From assembly GCF_000943555.1 (NCBI RefSeq), contig NZ_JTDV01000013.1, forward strand, positions 1 through 64,000: a stretch of 64,000 nt of DNA. Direction: 5' to 3'. Shown one piece after another: positions 8,901 to 18,376 of the stretch (positions are counted from its first letter, which is position 1; each line of letters opens with the position of its first letter). Both the position numbers and the translations under genes were made by a program. The DNA is from Neotamlana nanhaiensis. GTDB taxonomy: Bacteria; Bacteroidota; Bacteroidia; Flavobacteriales; Flavobacteriaceae. The notes under the pieces are model-generated. The model was given only the letters and a program-made list of their open reading frames with translations, did not search any database and was not told the origin of the DNA.

Positions 8901-9399
8901 TAACCATAAAATTGTAGAGAGTTGGCTGATTAATTTTTTAACGGCTCACGATAAAAACGAAAGCGAAAGCGAAAACTATTCTAGTAAAAACTTTAATATA
9001 AATCAGTTTCGTATTAATCCTAAAATATCGTATTTATTTGGCGGCAATTCTAGTTTCGATTTGTTTTATCAATATACCAATAAAGACAATACAATTAATG
9101 ATTTAGAATATTTAGAGCAACAAAAGTATGGTGTTTCTTTTAGTTTGGCTAGTAGTCAAAAAAGTGCTTTAAACGGTGAATTTAATTATTTTTCTAATAC
9201 TTTTAAAGGTGATGCTAATACACCAGTAGCCTATCAAATGCTTGAAGGTTTACAACCTGGAACAAATTTTACTTGGACCCTTTTAGCTCAGAAAAAATTA
9301 ACCAAATATCTCGATTTAAATTTGAGTTATTTTGGTAGAAAAACAGAAACCAGTCGCGTTATTCATACTGGAAATATTCAGTTGAAGGCTTTTTTTTAA
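5977..9399 (+). CDS. Large SprA-like outer-membrane beta-barrel protein
   Basis: 1140 residues with a signal peptide (MFFLGFCALAQ). The region at about 135-220 (GSIARGVTVGNNQN, LQITGKLNDKVSLRAS, FDQVFIELF, RAGDIDL) resembles, from memory, the repeated GN-SRG-x-GNNQ / DFDQV segments of the T9SS translocon protein SprA. It is about half SprA's length, so it is not SprA itself. The rest alternates Asn/Tyr/Ser-rich beta strands and ends in a short hydrophobic strand (IQLKAFF), as barrels do. It overlaps the convergent M28 peptidase by 4 nt. Function unknown; envelope location is well supported. Confidence 0.65.
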   Translation: MKLTVAILMFFLGFCALAQNNTSNYRVKKVAVKDTIVIDCVSLNSNYFFIKTKTEVLLDSSMYSVNFPKAILTFKQPIETDSVIIEYLKFPEFLTKTYQQLDESIIVENSNAQNQLYKFTQSNSENTFVPFNGLNTSGSIARGVTVGNNQNSVLNSELDLQITGKLNDKVSLRASIQDANVPLQESGYSQRLDEFDQVFIELFSERWRVRAGDIDLVNNNSYFANFSKRVQGLNLNVDLGETDNQTNIFAAGAIVRGQFTTSQFVAQEGNQGPYKLQGQNGELYVLVVSGSETVYVNGIALKRGESEDYIIDYNAGEITFNATFPITSEMRITVDYQFSDRNYSRFVAYGGSNYASEKLQIGVSVYSENDSKNQPLQQNLSEEQVANLANAGDDASLMVAPSETQQEYDENRILYTKNLIDGNEAFVFSTNPEDELYLVTFSYVGENQGDYVLSNSNAINNIYEYVGENLGGYAPITQLVAPTKLQIAVVNGSYKPTENTQVNFEASVSKNDLNLFSDVNDDDNNGFAGKLAINQAIVKKDSIYSVNAFIDADYISSNFRNIEGLYTPEFNRDWNLDVNNITGIGFGLGNQTLMNAGANMLHNKHGVANYKFQHLNFSNGFNGNRHVFNAQFRFNRFLVVSNSSYLNSSSASNESKFLRSYNQLIYNMKKSWLGTKYAIEDNQQREQATQNLTDLSQRFKSYNVYFGVGDSTKVFAEIGYKHRVNDSIKNNSLQRVNASNTYYLKSKLIQNKTTNLLLFANYRKLNYDDEAFEDEQSVNSRMQFSQHFFKQIAQLNLNYETNSGRLPQQDFTYVEVEPGQGSYAWIDYNNNGIQELEEFEVAPFTDQGTYIRVLLPNQVYIKTHQNKFSGTLSLNPATWAVSENKLSKFLSHFYNQTSYLIDRKNRRVGDTFNLNPFKKDEENQLGLQLNFRNVFFFNRGKQCYTTSYTFLDNTTQSYLSVGSLASRLRSHQLNFNHKIVESWLINFLTAHDKNESESENYSSKNFNINQFRINPKISYLFGGNSSFDLFYQYTNKDNTINDLEYLEQQKYGVSFSLASSQKSALNGEFNYFSNTFKGDANTPVAYQMLEGLQPGTNFTWTLLAQKKLTKYLDLNLSYFGRKTETSRVIHTGNIQLKAFF

Positions 9400-10304
9400 A
9401 GCGTTGTATCGATAGTTTTAAAAACTGAAATTATGGCGTTTACGGCTTTTATGTAAAACTTTGGGAGAATGTTCTCATAATCATCAGTAGGTTCATGATA
9501 ATCTTTATGGTCTTCAACCCCAAAATATAAAAACGGAACATCCTTTTTATAGAAGTTGGCATGATCGGATGAGTACGTCCAGTTTTCTAATTTGTCGTTG
9601 GAGTCATGACCTATAACCAGTTTAAAATCTGGTGTTTTCTTGTAGCTTTCAATAATACTTTTAAAATGTTCGTTGGTTTCGGTGCCTACAACAAATAGCT
9701 CCTTTTTCTCGCTCCTGCTAATCATGTCTAAATTTAGATTTACGATAATATTTCGAAGCGGAACCAAAGGGTTTTTTGTAAAATAGTTTGAGCCTTTTAA
9801 ACCGAGTTCTTCAGCATCAAAAGCGGCTAAAATTACGGTATGTTCTGGCGGGTTGTTTTTAAAGTATTCTGCAAGACTAAATAAAGCACCAACGCCCGAA
9901 GCATTATCATCGGCACCATTGTATATTTGACCTTGTTTAATGCCTTCATGATCGTAATGCGCACTAATTACAATATATTTTTTCTTGTGTTTTGTGCCTT
10001 TTATATAACCTAAAACGTTGGTGGCTTCGTATTGTTTTGTGCGACGACCAAACGAAAAATCCTGACTGTATTTATTGGTTAAAGGTTTTACTCCAAGTGC
10101 GTGAAATTGATTAATGATATATTTTTTAGCTTTTTCAGCGCCTTTTGTTCCAGTGCGTCTACCTTCAAAAGCATCTGATGACAACGTTTTAACGTGTTTT
10201 AGTAGTTCGCTTTCATTAAACCAGTTTTGTTGTAATTGGGTTTGAGAATTTGCTAGATATCCAATTAAACATAACAGAATACATATTGGGGCTTGTTTTA
10301 GCAT
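9396..10304 (-). CDS. M28 family metallopeptidase
   Basis: 302 residues with a signal peptide (LLCLIGYLANS). Zinc aminopeptidase of the M28 family, probably periplasmic or outer-membrane associated. Metal and catalytic motifs appear in order: SAHYDH, NGADDNASG, DAEELGLKGS, LDMISR and YHEPTDD. Family members release N-terminal residues from peptides; specificity cannot be read. The stop overlaps the tail of the large barrel gene by 4 nt, so the two genes converge without an intergenic terminator. Confidence 0.9.
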   Translation of the reverse strand: MLKQAPICILLCLIGYLANSQTQLQQNWFNESELLKHVKTLSSDAFEGRRTGTKGAEKAKKYIINQFHALGVKPLTNKYSQDFSFGRRTKQYEATNVLGYIKGTKHKKKYIVISAHYDHEGIKQGQIYNGADDNASGVGALFSLAEYFKNNPPEHTVILAAFDAEELGLKGSNYFTKNPLVPLRNIIVNLNLDMISRSEKKELFVVGTETNEHFKSIIESYKKTPDFKLVIGHDSNDKLENWTYSSDHANFYKKDVPFLYFGVEDHKDYHEPTDDYENILPKFYIKAVNAIISVFKTIDTTL

Positions 10305-10381
10305 CTATTTAAAGTGGGTATTGCATTGTGGTTAATACGCGCAATTGGTTTTAAAAAATAAATGTAGCTAAATTAATCAAT

Positions 10382-10416
10382 AAAAAAAGCCTAAGTGTAA
10401 AGATACTTAGGCTTTT
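10382..10416. terminator. Bidirectional hairpin terminator
   Basis: 12-bp stem AAAAGCCTAAGT (10385-10396) / ACTTAGGCTTTT (10405-10416) with A-run and T-run on either side. It closes the minus-strand sdhCAB operon 27 nt after the sdhB stop. Confidence 0.8.
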
Positions 10417-10442
10417 AGTTTTTTTATATGTTGTTTATCGGA

Positions 10443-11201
10443 TTATGAAACCGAAGCTTTCATTAGTTCACGATTCATACGTGCAATATTTTCTAACGAA
10501 ATACCTTTTGGACACTCAATTTCGCAAGCACCTGTATTTGTACAGTTACCAAAGCCTTCTAAGTCCATTTGTGCTACCATGTTTTTAACACGATCGGCGG
10601 CTTCAACTTGTCCTTGTGGTAATAGTGCGTATTGCGATACTTTAGCACCAACAAATAGCATTGCAGACGAGTTTTTACACGTTGCAACACAGGCACCACA
10701 ACCAATACAAGTTGCAGCATCCATAGCCTCATCGGCAGCATGTTTTGAGATTGGTAAGGCATTCGCATCTTGTGTGTTACCAGATGTGTTTACCGATATA
10801 TAACCACCAGCATGTTGTATTCTATCAAAAGATGTTCTGTCTACAACTAAATCTTTAATTACAGGGAATGCCGCTGCTCTAAATGGTTCAATAGTAATGG
10901 TATCGCCATCGTTAAACATACGCATGTGTAATTGACAGGTAGTTACACCACGATCTGGACCGTGAGCTTCACCATTAATGTACATAGAACACATACCGCA
11001 AATACCTTCACGACAATCGTGATCGAAAGCTACAGGCTCTTCACCTTGTGCAATTAATTGTTCGTTTAGAACATCCATCATTTCTAAGAAAGACATATGT
11101 TCTGAAATTTCGGTAACTTTATAATCAACCATTTGACCCTTTGAATTAGAGTCTTTCTGTCTCCAGATTCTTAATGTTAAATTCATTCCTTTATCTGACA
11201 T
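10443..11201 (-). CDS. sdhB: Succinate dehydrogenase/fumarate reductase iron-sulfur subunit
   Basis: 252 residues. Carries electrons between the flavoprotein and the membrane quinone site. All cluster ligands are present: [2Fe-2S] Cys63, 68, 71, 89; [4Fe-4S] Cys165, 168, 171, 175; [3Fe-4S] Cys220, 226, 230. Last gene of sdhCAB, 8 nt after sdhA. The gene order and single cytochrome subunit match the menaquinone-linked type found in Bacteroidota. Direction (succinate oxidation or fumarate reduction) is not decided by sequence; an aerobic marine lifestyle would favour oxidation. Confidence 0.97.
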   Translation of the reverse strand: MSDKGMNLTLRIWRQKDSNSKGQMVDYKVTEISEHMSFLEMMDVLNEQLIAQGEEPVAFDHDCREGICGMCSMYINGEAHGPDRGVTTCQLHMRMFNDGDTITIEPFRAAAFPVIKDLVVDRTSFDRIQHAGGYISVNTSGNTQDANALPISKHAADEAMDAATCIGCGACVATCKNSSAMLFVGAKVSQYALLPQGQVEAADRVKNMVAQMDLEGFGNCTNTGACEIECPKGISLENIARMNRELMKASVS

Positions 11202-11209
11202 AACCTTTC

Positions 11210-13222
11210 TTATTTGTATGAACGTTGTTTCAGTTCGATATCGTTAAATTCTAATTCCTCTTTATGTAATACAGCATCGGCAGGTTCGCCTTTATATTCC
11301 CAAGCAGCAACATAAGTAAACGCTTCATCGTTACGTTTTGCTTCGCCTTTTTGTTCGCCATCTAATTCAACAGATTCTTCTCTAAAGTGTCCGCCACAAG
11401 ATTCGTTTCTGTTTAAAGCATCTTTAGCAAAAAGTTCACCAAGTTCTAAGAAATCGGCAACGCGTCCAGCTTTTTCCAGTTCTGGGTTCATTTCATTTGC
11501 GTTTCCTGGAACTTTTACATTTTTCCAGAAGTCTTCACGAAGAGCTTTAATTTCGCTCATAGCTTCTTTTAAGCCTTGTTCGTTACGAGCCATTCCGCAT
11601 TTATCCCACATTATTTGTCCTAATTTTTTGTGGTAATAATCTACAGAGTGTTCTCCTTCGTTATTAATAAAGAAATCAATTCTGTCTTTAACTTCTTTTT
11701 CGGCTTCGTCAAATTCTGGGGTATCTGTTGGGATTTGTCCAGTACGAATTTCGTTAGCCAAATAATCGCCAATAGTGTAAGGTAATACAAAATAACCATC
11801 GGCTAAACCTTGCATTAATGCCGAAGCACCTAAGCGGTTAGCACCGTGATCGGAGAAGTTAGCTTCACCAATGCAGTATAAACCATCAACGGTAGTCATT
11901 AAGTTGTAATCTACCCAAACACCACCCATGGTGTAGTGGGTTGCAGGATAAATCATCATTGGAGTTTCGTATGGATTCTCATCTACGATTTTCTCATACA
12001 TTTGGAATAAGTTTCCATATTTAGCTTCAACAATAGCTTTTCCTAAATCGTATATTTTTTGAGCTGAAGGATTTTCAATATTATGAATTTTAGCCTGCTC
12101 TTTTCCGTAACGTTGAATGGCCGAAGCAAAATCTAAATAAACGGCTTCACCAGTTGCATTAACACCGTAACCAGCATCACAACGCTCTTTTGCAGCACGA
12201 GAAGCCACATCGCGAGGTACTAAGTTACCAAAAGCTGGGTAACGACGCTCTAAGTAGTAATCGCGTTCGTCTTCCGATAAATCGGTTGGTTTTTTCTTGC
12301 CTTCACGAATCGCAATAACATCATCCATATGTTTTGGTACCCAAATACGGCCATCGTTACGTAACGACTCAGACATCAATGTTAATTTAGACTGATAATC
12401 ACCAGAACGTGGAATACAAGTTGGGTGAATTTGTGTATAACATGGATTTGCGAAATACGCGCCTTTTTTATGAATTTTCCAAGCCGCAGTAGCGTTACTT
12501 CCCATAGCGTTAGTCGATAGGAAATACACATTTCCGTAACCGCCTGAAGCAATTACAACAGCATGAGCAGAATGACGTTCAATTTCGCCAGTAATTAAGT
12601 TACGAGCAATAATACCTCTTGCTTTACCATCAATTTTTACAACATCAAGCATTTCGTGGCGGTTAAACATTTCTATTTTACCACGAGCAATTTGGCGGTT
12701 CATTGCAGAATATGCGCCTAATAATAATTGCTGACCTGTTTGTCCTTTAGCGTAAAACGTTCTTGATACCAATACACCACCAAATGAACGGTTGTCTAAC
12801 AATCCGCCATAATCGCGAGCAAAAGGAACACCTTGAGCCACACACTGGTCGATAATGTTTGCCGACACTTCAGCTAAACGATAAACGTTAGCTTCACGAG
12901 AACGGTAATCGCCACCTTTTACAGTATCGTAAAATAAACGGTATGTAGAATCGCCATCACCTTGATAGTTTTTCGCAGCATTTATACCACCTTGGGCAGC
13001 AATGGAGTGTGCACGACGCGGTGAATCTTGATAACAAAATGCTTTTACGTTATATCCTAACTCGGCAAGGGTTGCAGCGGCAGAACCTCCTGCTAAACCT
13101 GTGCCTACAACAATAACATCGATAAGACGTTTGTTTGCAGGATTTACTAAGTTGATTTTATCTTTATAAGTTGTCCATTTATCTTTAATTGGACCTTTTG
13201 GTACTTTTGAATTTAAAGCCAT
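11210..13222 (-). CDS. sdhA: Succinate dehydrogenase/fumarate reductase flavoprotein subunit
   Basis: 670 residues. The catalytic subunit interconverts succinate and fumarate with covalently bound FAD. The Rossmann motif [13 protein letters not shown] is at about residue 38, and the FAD-linking His72 sits in AHSIAAQGG. Substrate and fold motifs include [19 protein letters not shown] and [16 protein letters not shown]. The length is greater than the proteobacterial enzyme (about 590) because of an extended C-terminal domain, typical of the Bacteroidota/epsilon-type group. Middle gene of sdhCAB. Confidence 0.97.
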   Translation of the reverse strand: MALNSKVPKGPIKDKWTTYKDKINLVNPANKRLIDVIVVGTGLAGGSAAATLAELGYNVKAFCYQDSPRRAHSIAAQGGINAAKNYQGDGDSTYRLFYDTVKGGDYRSREANVYRLAEVSANIIDQCVAQGVPFARDYGGLLDNRSFGGVLVSRTFYAKGQTGQQLLLGAYSAMNRQIARGKIEMFNRHEMLDVVKIDGKARGIIARNLITGEIERHSAHAVVIASGGYGNVYFLSTNAMGSNATAAWKIHKKGAYFANPCYTQIHPTCIPRSGDYQSKLTLMSESLRNDGRIWVPKHMDDVIAIREGKKKPTDLSEDERDYYLERRYPAFGNLVPRDVASRAAKERCDAGYGVNATGEAVYLDFASAIQRYGKEQAKIHNIENPSAQKIYDLGKAIVEAKYGNLFQMYEKIVDENPYETPMMIYPATHYTMGGVWVDYNLMTTVDGLYCIGEANFSDHGANRLGASALMQGLADGYFVLPYTIGDYLANEIRTGQIPTDTPEFDEAEKEVKDRIDFFINNEGEHSVDYYHKKLGQIMWDKCGMARNEQGLKEAMSEIKALREDFWKNVKVPGNANEMNPELEKAGRVADFLELGELFAKDALNRNESCGGHFREESVELDGEQKGEAKRNDEAFTYVAAWEYKGEPADAVLHKEELEFNDIELKQRSYK

Positions 13223-13233
13223 ATTATTTAAGA

Positions 13234-13911
13234 TTAATGGTTAAAATGATGATAAAGTGCAATGAAAATAAATCCTAACGGAATTATAATTGAGTAAGCT
13301 TTACCAATACTTTGTAATGTTTTTTTACGACCAGCAGTAGCACCAACCGATTGAAACGCCGATGTAAAACCGTGTAATAAGTGCAATGCTAAAAATATAA
13401 AGGCTAATACATAAGCACCTACGCGAATAGGACTTACAAATTTGTGAGTAAGCTCTTCGTAATAACGAAAGCCTTCAACACCTTCAAGTGTTCCAGACCA
13501 ATCACCTTGAATGTATTTTGTGTTAATTTCAGGAATCCAGAAATCGATAAAATGAAGTACAATAAATGCTAAAATTGCAGCACCACTCCAAATCATGTTT
13601 CTGCTCATCCAACTAGAATTTGCAGCTCCATTGTTTTTTACATAAGCAACACCTTGTGCTTTCTTGTTTTTAATTTCTAATACAAATCCCATGATAAAAT
13701 GAAACACAACACCAAAAATTAAAACCGGTTGTAATGCAAATTGTACCATTGGGTTTGTTCCCATAAAATGAGATACTTCGTTGAATACATCTGGATTAAA
13801 AACTGATAATAAATTAATTGCGAAGTGTTGTAGTAAGAATACCATAAGGAAGAACGCCGAAAGTGCCATGGCTACTTTTCTTCCTATTGAAGATTTAAAA
13901 AATCCGCCCAT
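13234..13911 (-). CDS. sdhC: Succinate dehydrogenase cytochrome b subunit
   Basis: 225 residues with five hydrophobic segments, the single-subunit diheme cytochrome b558 type. It anchors SdhAB to the inner membrane and passes electrons to or from menaquinone. Candidate heme-binding His residues lie in the membrane segments ([31 protein letters not shown]). First gene of sdhCAB, 11 nt before sdhA, with a strong promoter match upstream at 13938-13969. Confidence 0.93.
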   Translation of the reverse strand: MGGFFKSSIGRKVAMALSAFFLMVFLLQHFAINLLSVFNPDVFNEVSHFMGTNPMVQFALQPVLIFGVVFHFIMGFVLEIKNKKAQGVAYVKNNGAANSSWMSRNMIWSGAAILAFIVLHFIDFWIPEINTKYIQGDWSGTLEGVEGFRYYEELTHKFVSPIRVGAYVLAFIFLALHLLHGFTSAFQSVGATAGRKKTLQSIGKAYSIIIPLGFIFIALYHHFNH

Positions 13912-13937
13912 TATTTTTTTAGTTTATTTATATCTAA

Positions 13938-13969
13938 CAAATGTACGGCTCAAAGCAATTTTTAACAAA
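13938..13969 (-). promoter_or_regulatory. sdhCAB promoter
   Basis: On the minus strand: TTTG, 20 nt, then TACATTTG (13945-13938). This fits the Bacteroidota primary sigma consensus TTG-N19-TAnnTTTG. The start codon follows 26 nt later. Confidence 0.75.
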
Positions 13970-14072
13970 CTTTACCTCCTTTTTTGGTACGTATTTAGAA
14001 TGGTTTTAAAGAAGCAAATTGAAGAACATTTAGCATTTTGTTAAATCATTTATTAAGCTATTTTGCTTTTTG

Positions 14073-14080
14073 TAGCTTTG
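14073..14080 (+). promoter_or_regulatory. -7 box before aminopeptidase P
   Basis: TAGCTTTG matches TAnnTTTG, 33 nt before the start codon. No clear TTG at the -33 position. Confidence 0.5.
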
Positions 14081-14113
14081 TAAAATTACACAAATAAAAA
14101 TACAAACTTAAAT

Positions 14114-15406
14114 ATGAAATATTTACCTATTGATAGTGAGTTGTTTATAAAAAATAGAGCCAAATTTGCAGCACAAATGCAACCTAATAGTTTGGCAGTT
14201 TTTAATTCTAACGATATATATCCAATAAGTGCAGACAGCACCTTGCCATTCGCCCAACATCGCGATATTTTTTACCTAAGTGGTGTAGATCAAGAAGAAA
14301 GTATTTTGGTTATTTTTCCAGATTGCCCTAAAGAAAAACACCGCGAAATATTGTTTTTACGAGAAACTAACGAGCATATTGCTGTTTGGGAAGGCGAAAA
14401 GTTAACCAAAGAATCGGCTTTTAAAACCAGTGGCGTTAAAACAGTGTATTGGTTGCAAGATATGGAGAAAGTGATGTTTGAATTGATGACGCAATGCGAC
14501 ACTGTTTATATAAATACCAACGAACATTATCGCGCTAACGTTGAGCTTGAAACTAGAGAAGATAGATACACAAAATGGCTTAAAGAAAAGTATCCTGCGC
14601 ATAGTGTAGCCAAAAGCGCGCCTATTTTACAGCGTTTGCGTTCGGTTAAAGAAAAACAAGAAATCAAGCTTATGCAAAAGGCTTGTAATATTACCGAAAA
14701 AGGCTTTCGTAGAATTTTAAGTTTTGTAAAACCAGATGTTTGGGAATACGAAATTGAAGCCGAATTTATGCACGAATTTTTACGAAACCGATCAAAAGGT
14801 TTTGCGTACACGCCAATTATTGCTTCTGGAAATAACGCCAACGTATTACATTATATTGAAAATAACAAACAATGTAAAGCGGGCGATTTAATTTTATTTG
14901 ATGTGGCTGCCGAGTATGCAAATTATTCGAGCGATTTAAGCCGAACAATACCAGTTTCAGGTAAATTTACCGATCGCCAAAAAGCAGTCTATAATGCGGT
15001 AAACCGCGTAAAGAATGAAGCGACTAAAATGCTTTTACCAGGAACCGATTGGGCAGAATATCATGTGGAAGTTGGTAAATTAATGACATCAGAACTTTTA
15101 GGTTTAGGATTGCTTGATAAGGCCGATGTGCAAAATGAAAATCCTGAGTGGCCAGCTTATAAAAAATATTTTATGCATGGTACATCGCATCATATTGGTT
15201 TAGATACACACGATTACGGTATTTTAACCGACCCAATGCAAGCTAATATGGTGTTTACCGTGGAGCCAGGTATTTATATTCCAGATGAAGGCTTTGGTAT
15301 TCGTTTAGAAGACGATGTGGTAATTCAAGAACAAGGCGAACCAATTAACTTAATGAAAAACATACCTATTGAAGCCGATGAAATTGAGGATATTATGAAT
15401 TCTTAA
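14114..15406 (+). CDS. pepP: Xaa-Pro aminopeptidase (aminopeptidase P)
   Basis: 430 residues, M24B metallopeptidase that removes an N-terminal residue preceding proline; cytoplasmic, no signal peptide. An AMP_N creatinase-like domain spans about residues 1-150 and the pita-bread catalytic domain about 175-425. Dinuclear metal ligands appear as the two Asp of FDVAAEYANYSSDLSRT, His in GTSHHIGLDTHD, Glu in TVEPGIYIP and Glu in GIRLEDDVVI. It converges on aspartate kinase with a shared hairpin terminator between them. Confidence 0.95.
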   Translation: MKYLPIDSELFIKNRAKFAAQMQPNSLAVFNSNDIYPISADSTLPFAQHRDIFYLSGVDQEESILVIFPDCPKEKHREILFLRETNEHIAVWEGEKLTKESAFKTSGVKTVYWLQDMEKVMFELMTQCDTVYINTNEHYRANVELETREDRYTKWLKEKYPAHSVAKSAPILQRLRSVKEKQEIKLMQKACNITEKGFRRILSFVKPDVWEYEIEAEFMHEFLRNRSKGFAYTPIIASGNNANVLHYIENNKQCKAGDLILFDVAAEYANYSSDLSRTIPVSGKFTDRQKAVYNAVNRVKNEATKMLLPGTDWAEYHVEVGKLMTSELLGLGLLDKADVQNENPEWPAYKKYFMHGTSHHIGLDTHDYGILTDPMQANMVFTVEPGIYIPDEGFGIRLEDDVVIQEQGEPINLMKNIPIEADEIEDIMNS

Positions 15407-15411
15407 AAAAT

Positions 15412-15441
15412 AAAAAGGGATTGTATTAACAATCCCTTTTT
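15412..15441. terminator. Bidirectional terminator between pepP and aspartate kinase
   Basis: 11-bp perfect stem AAAAAGGGATT (15412-15422) / AATCCCTTTTT (15431-15441), 8-nt loop, in the gap between two convergent genes. Confidence 0.85.
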
Positions 15442-15460
15442 TCCACGCTAAATTTGTGAT

Positions 15461-16789
15461 TTACAGAGTGACTAATTCAAATAAATAATTATTTAGCTTT
15501 TGTAGTGTGGTAATCTTCTTGTTGGTATCAATTAATAGTGAAATGTTGTTGTTACTTCCACCATAAGAAATCATTCTTATTTTAACATCTTGAAGTATTT
15601 GGAATAACTTAAAGGTGTCTTGGTGGTTCACTACGGCATGTCCAACTAAGCAAACAATACTTTGGTTTGTGTCAACTTCAACAGTCGAGAATTTTTCAAG
15701 TTCGCTTAATATTTTAGTTAGGTTTTTATCGTCATCTATAGTTAAAGAAACAGCAACTTCAGAGGTGGTAATCATATCGATTGCGGTTTCGTAAACTTCA
15801 AAAATTTCAAAAACACGTTTTAAAAATCCGTGTGCTTGTAGCATTCTGCCCGATTTAATTTTAATAGCAGTAATATTATCTTTAGCAGCAATAGCTTTTA
15901 CGCCGTTTTCCGAAGTTTCTTCAGAAATTAATGTGCCATAAGCTTCCGGATCCATAGTGTTTTTTAGGCGTACAGGAATTTGGTCTTTTCTAACTGGAGA
16001 AATAGTTTGCGGATGCAAAATTTTGGCGCCAAAGTAGGCTAATTCCGCAGCCTCGTCAAACGACAAGTTAGAGATTGGTCTAGTGTTTTCTACATGACGT
16101 GGGTCGTTGTTGTGCATCCCATCAATATCGGTCCAAATTTGTACTTCTTCAGCTTTTATGGCAGCACCAATTATGGTTGCTGTATAGTCACTTCCGCCGC
16201 GTTGCAGGTTCGATATGTCATCATCTGCATCTAAACAAATAAAACCTTGTGTAATGTATATTTCTGCTTCGCCAGCGTTTTTAATTACTTCGGCAAATTT
16301 TTCTTCTATATAAGTAAAGTTAGGTTCTTTGTGCTCGTCAATACGCATAAAATCTAAGGCAGGTAATAACGCAGCACTAATGCCTTCTTGAGCCAAATAG
16401 CTATTAAACATATAGGTTGAAAGCAATTCGCCTTGAGCCAAAATTTTGTTTTCTAAGGCTTGGGTGTGGGTTTTATAAGTACACTCTATTAAAAAGTCGA
16501 ACACATCGTTAACATAACTTTTTACGTTATAGTTTAACGTTTTTTCTTGTAATAACTCGTTAATAGTTGCAGTATATTTTTCGTGAAGCTTGTTTATGTT
16601 TTCTAAAGCTTCATGTGGGTTTTTTTCTTGAATATGTTGAGCAATAGCTACTAAAGCATTGGTTGTGCCAGACATTGCCGATAGTACAACTACCTTTTTG
16701 TTGCCATCGTTAATAATGCTTTTAACGTTGCTCATATTTTTTACCGAACCTACCGAGGTTCCTCCAAATTTCAATACCTTCATTTTCAA
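15461..16789 (-). CDS. lysC: Aspartate kinase (monofunctional)
   Basis: 442 residues. Phosphorylates aspartate, the first step toward lysine, threonine and methionine. The kinase domain at about 1-290 shows KFGGTSVGS, LQRGGSDYTAT and WTDIDGMHNNDPR. Two C-terminal ACT regions (about 300-440) suggest allosteric control, probably by lysine or threonine. The first ATG (MKMKVLKFGG) and the second, two codons later, are both plausible starts; the second gives the standard opening. There is no fused homoserine dehydrogenase. It is divergent from the uncharacterised gene at 16881. Confidence 0.93.
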   Translation of the reverse strand: MKMKVLKFGGTSVGSVKNMSNVKSIINDGNKKVVVLSAMSGTTNALVAIAQHIQEKNPHEALENINKLHEKYTATINELLQEKTLNYNVKSYVNDVFDFLIECTYKTHTQALENKILAQGELLSTYMFNSYLAQEGISAALLPALDFMRIDEHKEPNFTYIEEKFAEVIKNAGEAEIYITQGFICLDADDDISNLQRGGSDYTATIIGAAIKAEEVQIWTDIDGMHNNDPRHVENTRPISNLSFDEAAELAYFGAKILHPQTISPVRKDQIPVRLKNTMDPEAYGTLISEETSENGVKAIAAKDNITAIKIKSGRMLQAHGFLKRVFEIFEVYETAIDMITTSEVAVSLTIDDDKNLTKILSELEKFSTVEVDTNQSIVCLVGHAVVNHQDTFKLFQILQDVKIRMISYGGSNNNISLLIDTNKKITTLQKLNNYLFELVTL

Positions 16790-16880
16790 TTAATTTGATG
16801 CTAAATTATAACTAGTTTTAGAATTTACTATGTTTTTAATAAAAAAGATTTATTTTTACACAAATTGTTAAATAATTAAC

Positions 16881-17537
16881 ATGAAGACAGTATCCAATTG
16901 TGTAGAAGATATTTTAATATCGCAGCCGTACCTAGAAGAAGCGCTATCTCGAAACATTATTAATTTTAGTGCCTTGGCCATTGAGCTTACCGAGCCTATA
17001 AGCCAAATGCTTAAAAAAGAGGTAAAACCAGGAGCTATAATGATGGCTTTAAGGCGTTACAACCCACCGGTGGCGTTATCGAATTCTATTAAAATGAAGC
17101 GGGTTATTCAAAATTTGGGCGATATTACGGTGCGCTCAAATTTAACCGATTTTACGGTTAAGAACTCCGATACTATAATTGATAACCATGCTAAAATTCT
17201 TGAGCGCATTAATCAAGAATCTAAATTATTTTACACGTTTACACGCGGTATTCATGAAAGTAACATTATAATATCAAGTAGTTTAAAAAGTTTTATTGAA
17301 AACCAATTACAAAACGAAACGTTTTTAGCTGTACAAGATGGTTTAACTGCTATTAGTATTAATTTACCTAAAGATAATTCTAAAATTGCAGGTTTATATT
17401 ATCACTTTTTTAAGCGTTTAGCTTGGGAAGGAGTGGTGTTGTACGAAGTTATTTCAACCACCAACGAGTTTACTATTTTGGTTGAAGACGAATATGTGGA
17501 TAAAGCATTTACCGCTATTAAAAAAGTAAAGGCTTAA
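16881..17537 (+). CDS. Uncharacterised conserved protein, possibly ACT-like
   Basis: 218 residues, soluble, no signal peptide. The N-terminal third is helical (VEDILISQPYLEEAL, KPGAIMMALRRY). Two beta-alpha regions follow at about 78-130 and 130-215 (FLAVQDGLTAISI, GVVLYEVISTTNEFTILVEDEYVDKAFTAIKK), whose pattern resembles ACT or regulatory ligand-binding folds. It is divergent from aspartate kinase and 4 nt upstream of an alpha/beta hydrolase. I infer a possible regulatory link to aspartate-family metabolism from fold pattern and position only. Confidence 0.6.
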   Translation: MKTVSNCVEDILISQPYLEEALSRNIINFSALAIELTEPISQMLKKEVKPGAIMMALRRYNPPVALSNSIKMKRVIQNLGDITVRSNLTDFTVKNSDTIIDNHAKILERINQESKLFYTFTRGIHESNIIISSSLKSFIENQLQNETFLAVQDGLTAISINLPKDNSKIAGLYYHFFKRLAWEGVVLYEVISTTNEFTILVEDEYVDKAFTAIKKVKA

Positions 17538-17541
17538 TTGC

Positions 17542-18321
17542 ATGACGTTACATTTTAAAGAAGCCACTGTTTTTTATACTGCTGAAGGTGATGGTGATAC
17601 TTTAGTGTTGTTGCATGGGTTTTTAGAGCATAGTGGCATGTGGCAGCCCTTTATTTCTAGTTTAAGTAAAACCCATCGTGTCGTATGTATAGATTTGCCA
17701 GGACACGGTAAAACGGACTGTTTTGGTTACGTGCATACTATGGAATTTATGGCAGAGGTGGTTTATGCCGTTTTAAAGGAATTACATGTATTTAAAGCGC
17801 ATTTTATTGGGCATTCAATGGGTGGTTATGTAGCTTTGGCTTTCGCCGAAAAGTGGCCAGAATTGGTTTCGGGCTTGTGTTTAATGAATTCGACTGCTGA
17901 GGAAGATTCTATAGAAAGAAAACAAAACCGTGATCGAGCGATTGAAGCTGTTAAAACTAATCATGAACTTTTTATAAGAATGGCGATTGCTAATTTATTT
18001 TGGCCTAAAAACCGCACCCTTTACGCAGCGCAAATTAAAGAAACTATAACTGAAGCGTTAAAAACACCCTTACAAGGTATAATTGCGGCCTTAGAAGGCA
18101 TGAAAGCAAGACCTGATAGACAGCATGTATTGAAAGTGGCTAAATTTAAAACCTTAATTATTGCAGGAGAAAAAGACCCTGTTTTGTTTTATAAATCACT
18201 TTTACGTCAGGCCGAATTAAATAACTGTGCAATCGTCTCATTTCCAGACGGCCATATGAGTTATATCGAGAATTCGCAGGCATTTTTAAAAACCGCAATG
18301 CATTTCATCGAAAAAATATAA
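17542..18321 (+). CDS. Alpha/beta hydrolase
   Basis: 259 residues, complete alpha/beta hydrolase fold. The HG oxyanion motif is in LVLLHGFLEHSG, the nucleophile Ser in GHSMGGYVA, the acid Asp in AGEKDPV and the catalytic His in DGHMSYIE. Cytoplasmic, no signal peptide. It follows the preceding gene by 4 nt, so they probably form an operon. The substrate is unknown; MhpC/BioH/esterase-type activities are all compatible. Confidence 0.88.
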   Translation: MTLHFKEATVFYTAEGDGDTLVLLHGFLEHSGMWQPFISSLSKTHRVVCIDLPGHGKTDCFGYVHTMEFMAEVVYAVLKELHVFKAHFIGHSMGGYVALAFAEKWPELVSGLCLMNSTAEEDSIERKQNRDRAIEAVKTNHELFIRMAIANLFWPKNRTLYAAQIKETITEALKTPLQGIIAALEGMKARPDRQHVLKVAKFKTLIIAGEKDPVLFYKSLLRQAELNNCAIVSFPDGHMSYIENSQAFLKTAMHFIEKI

Positions 18322-18376
18322 CATTTTACCGTGTTTTTGAATTTTTTTCTTAGGTTTATAATCCAAATCAAATACT

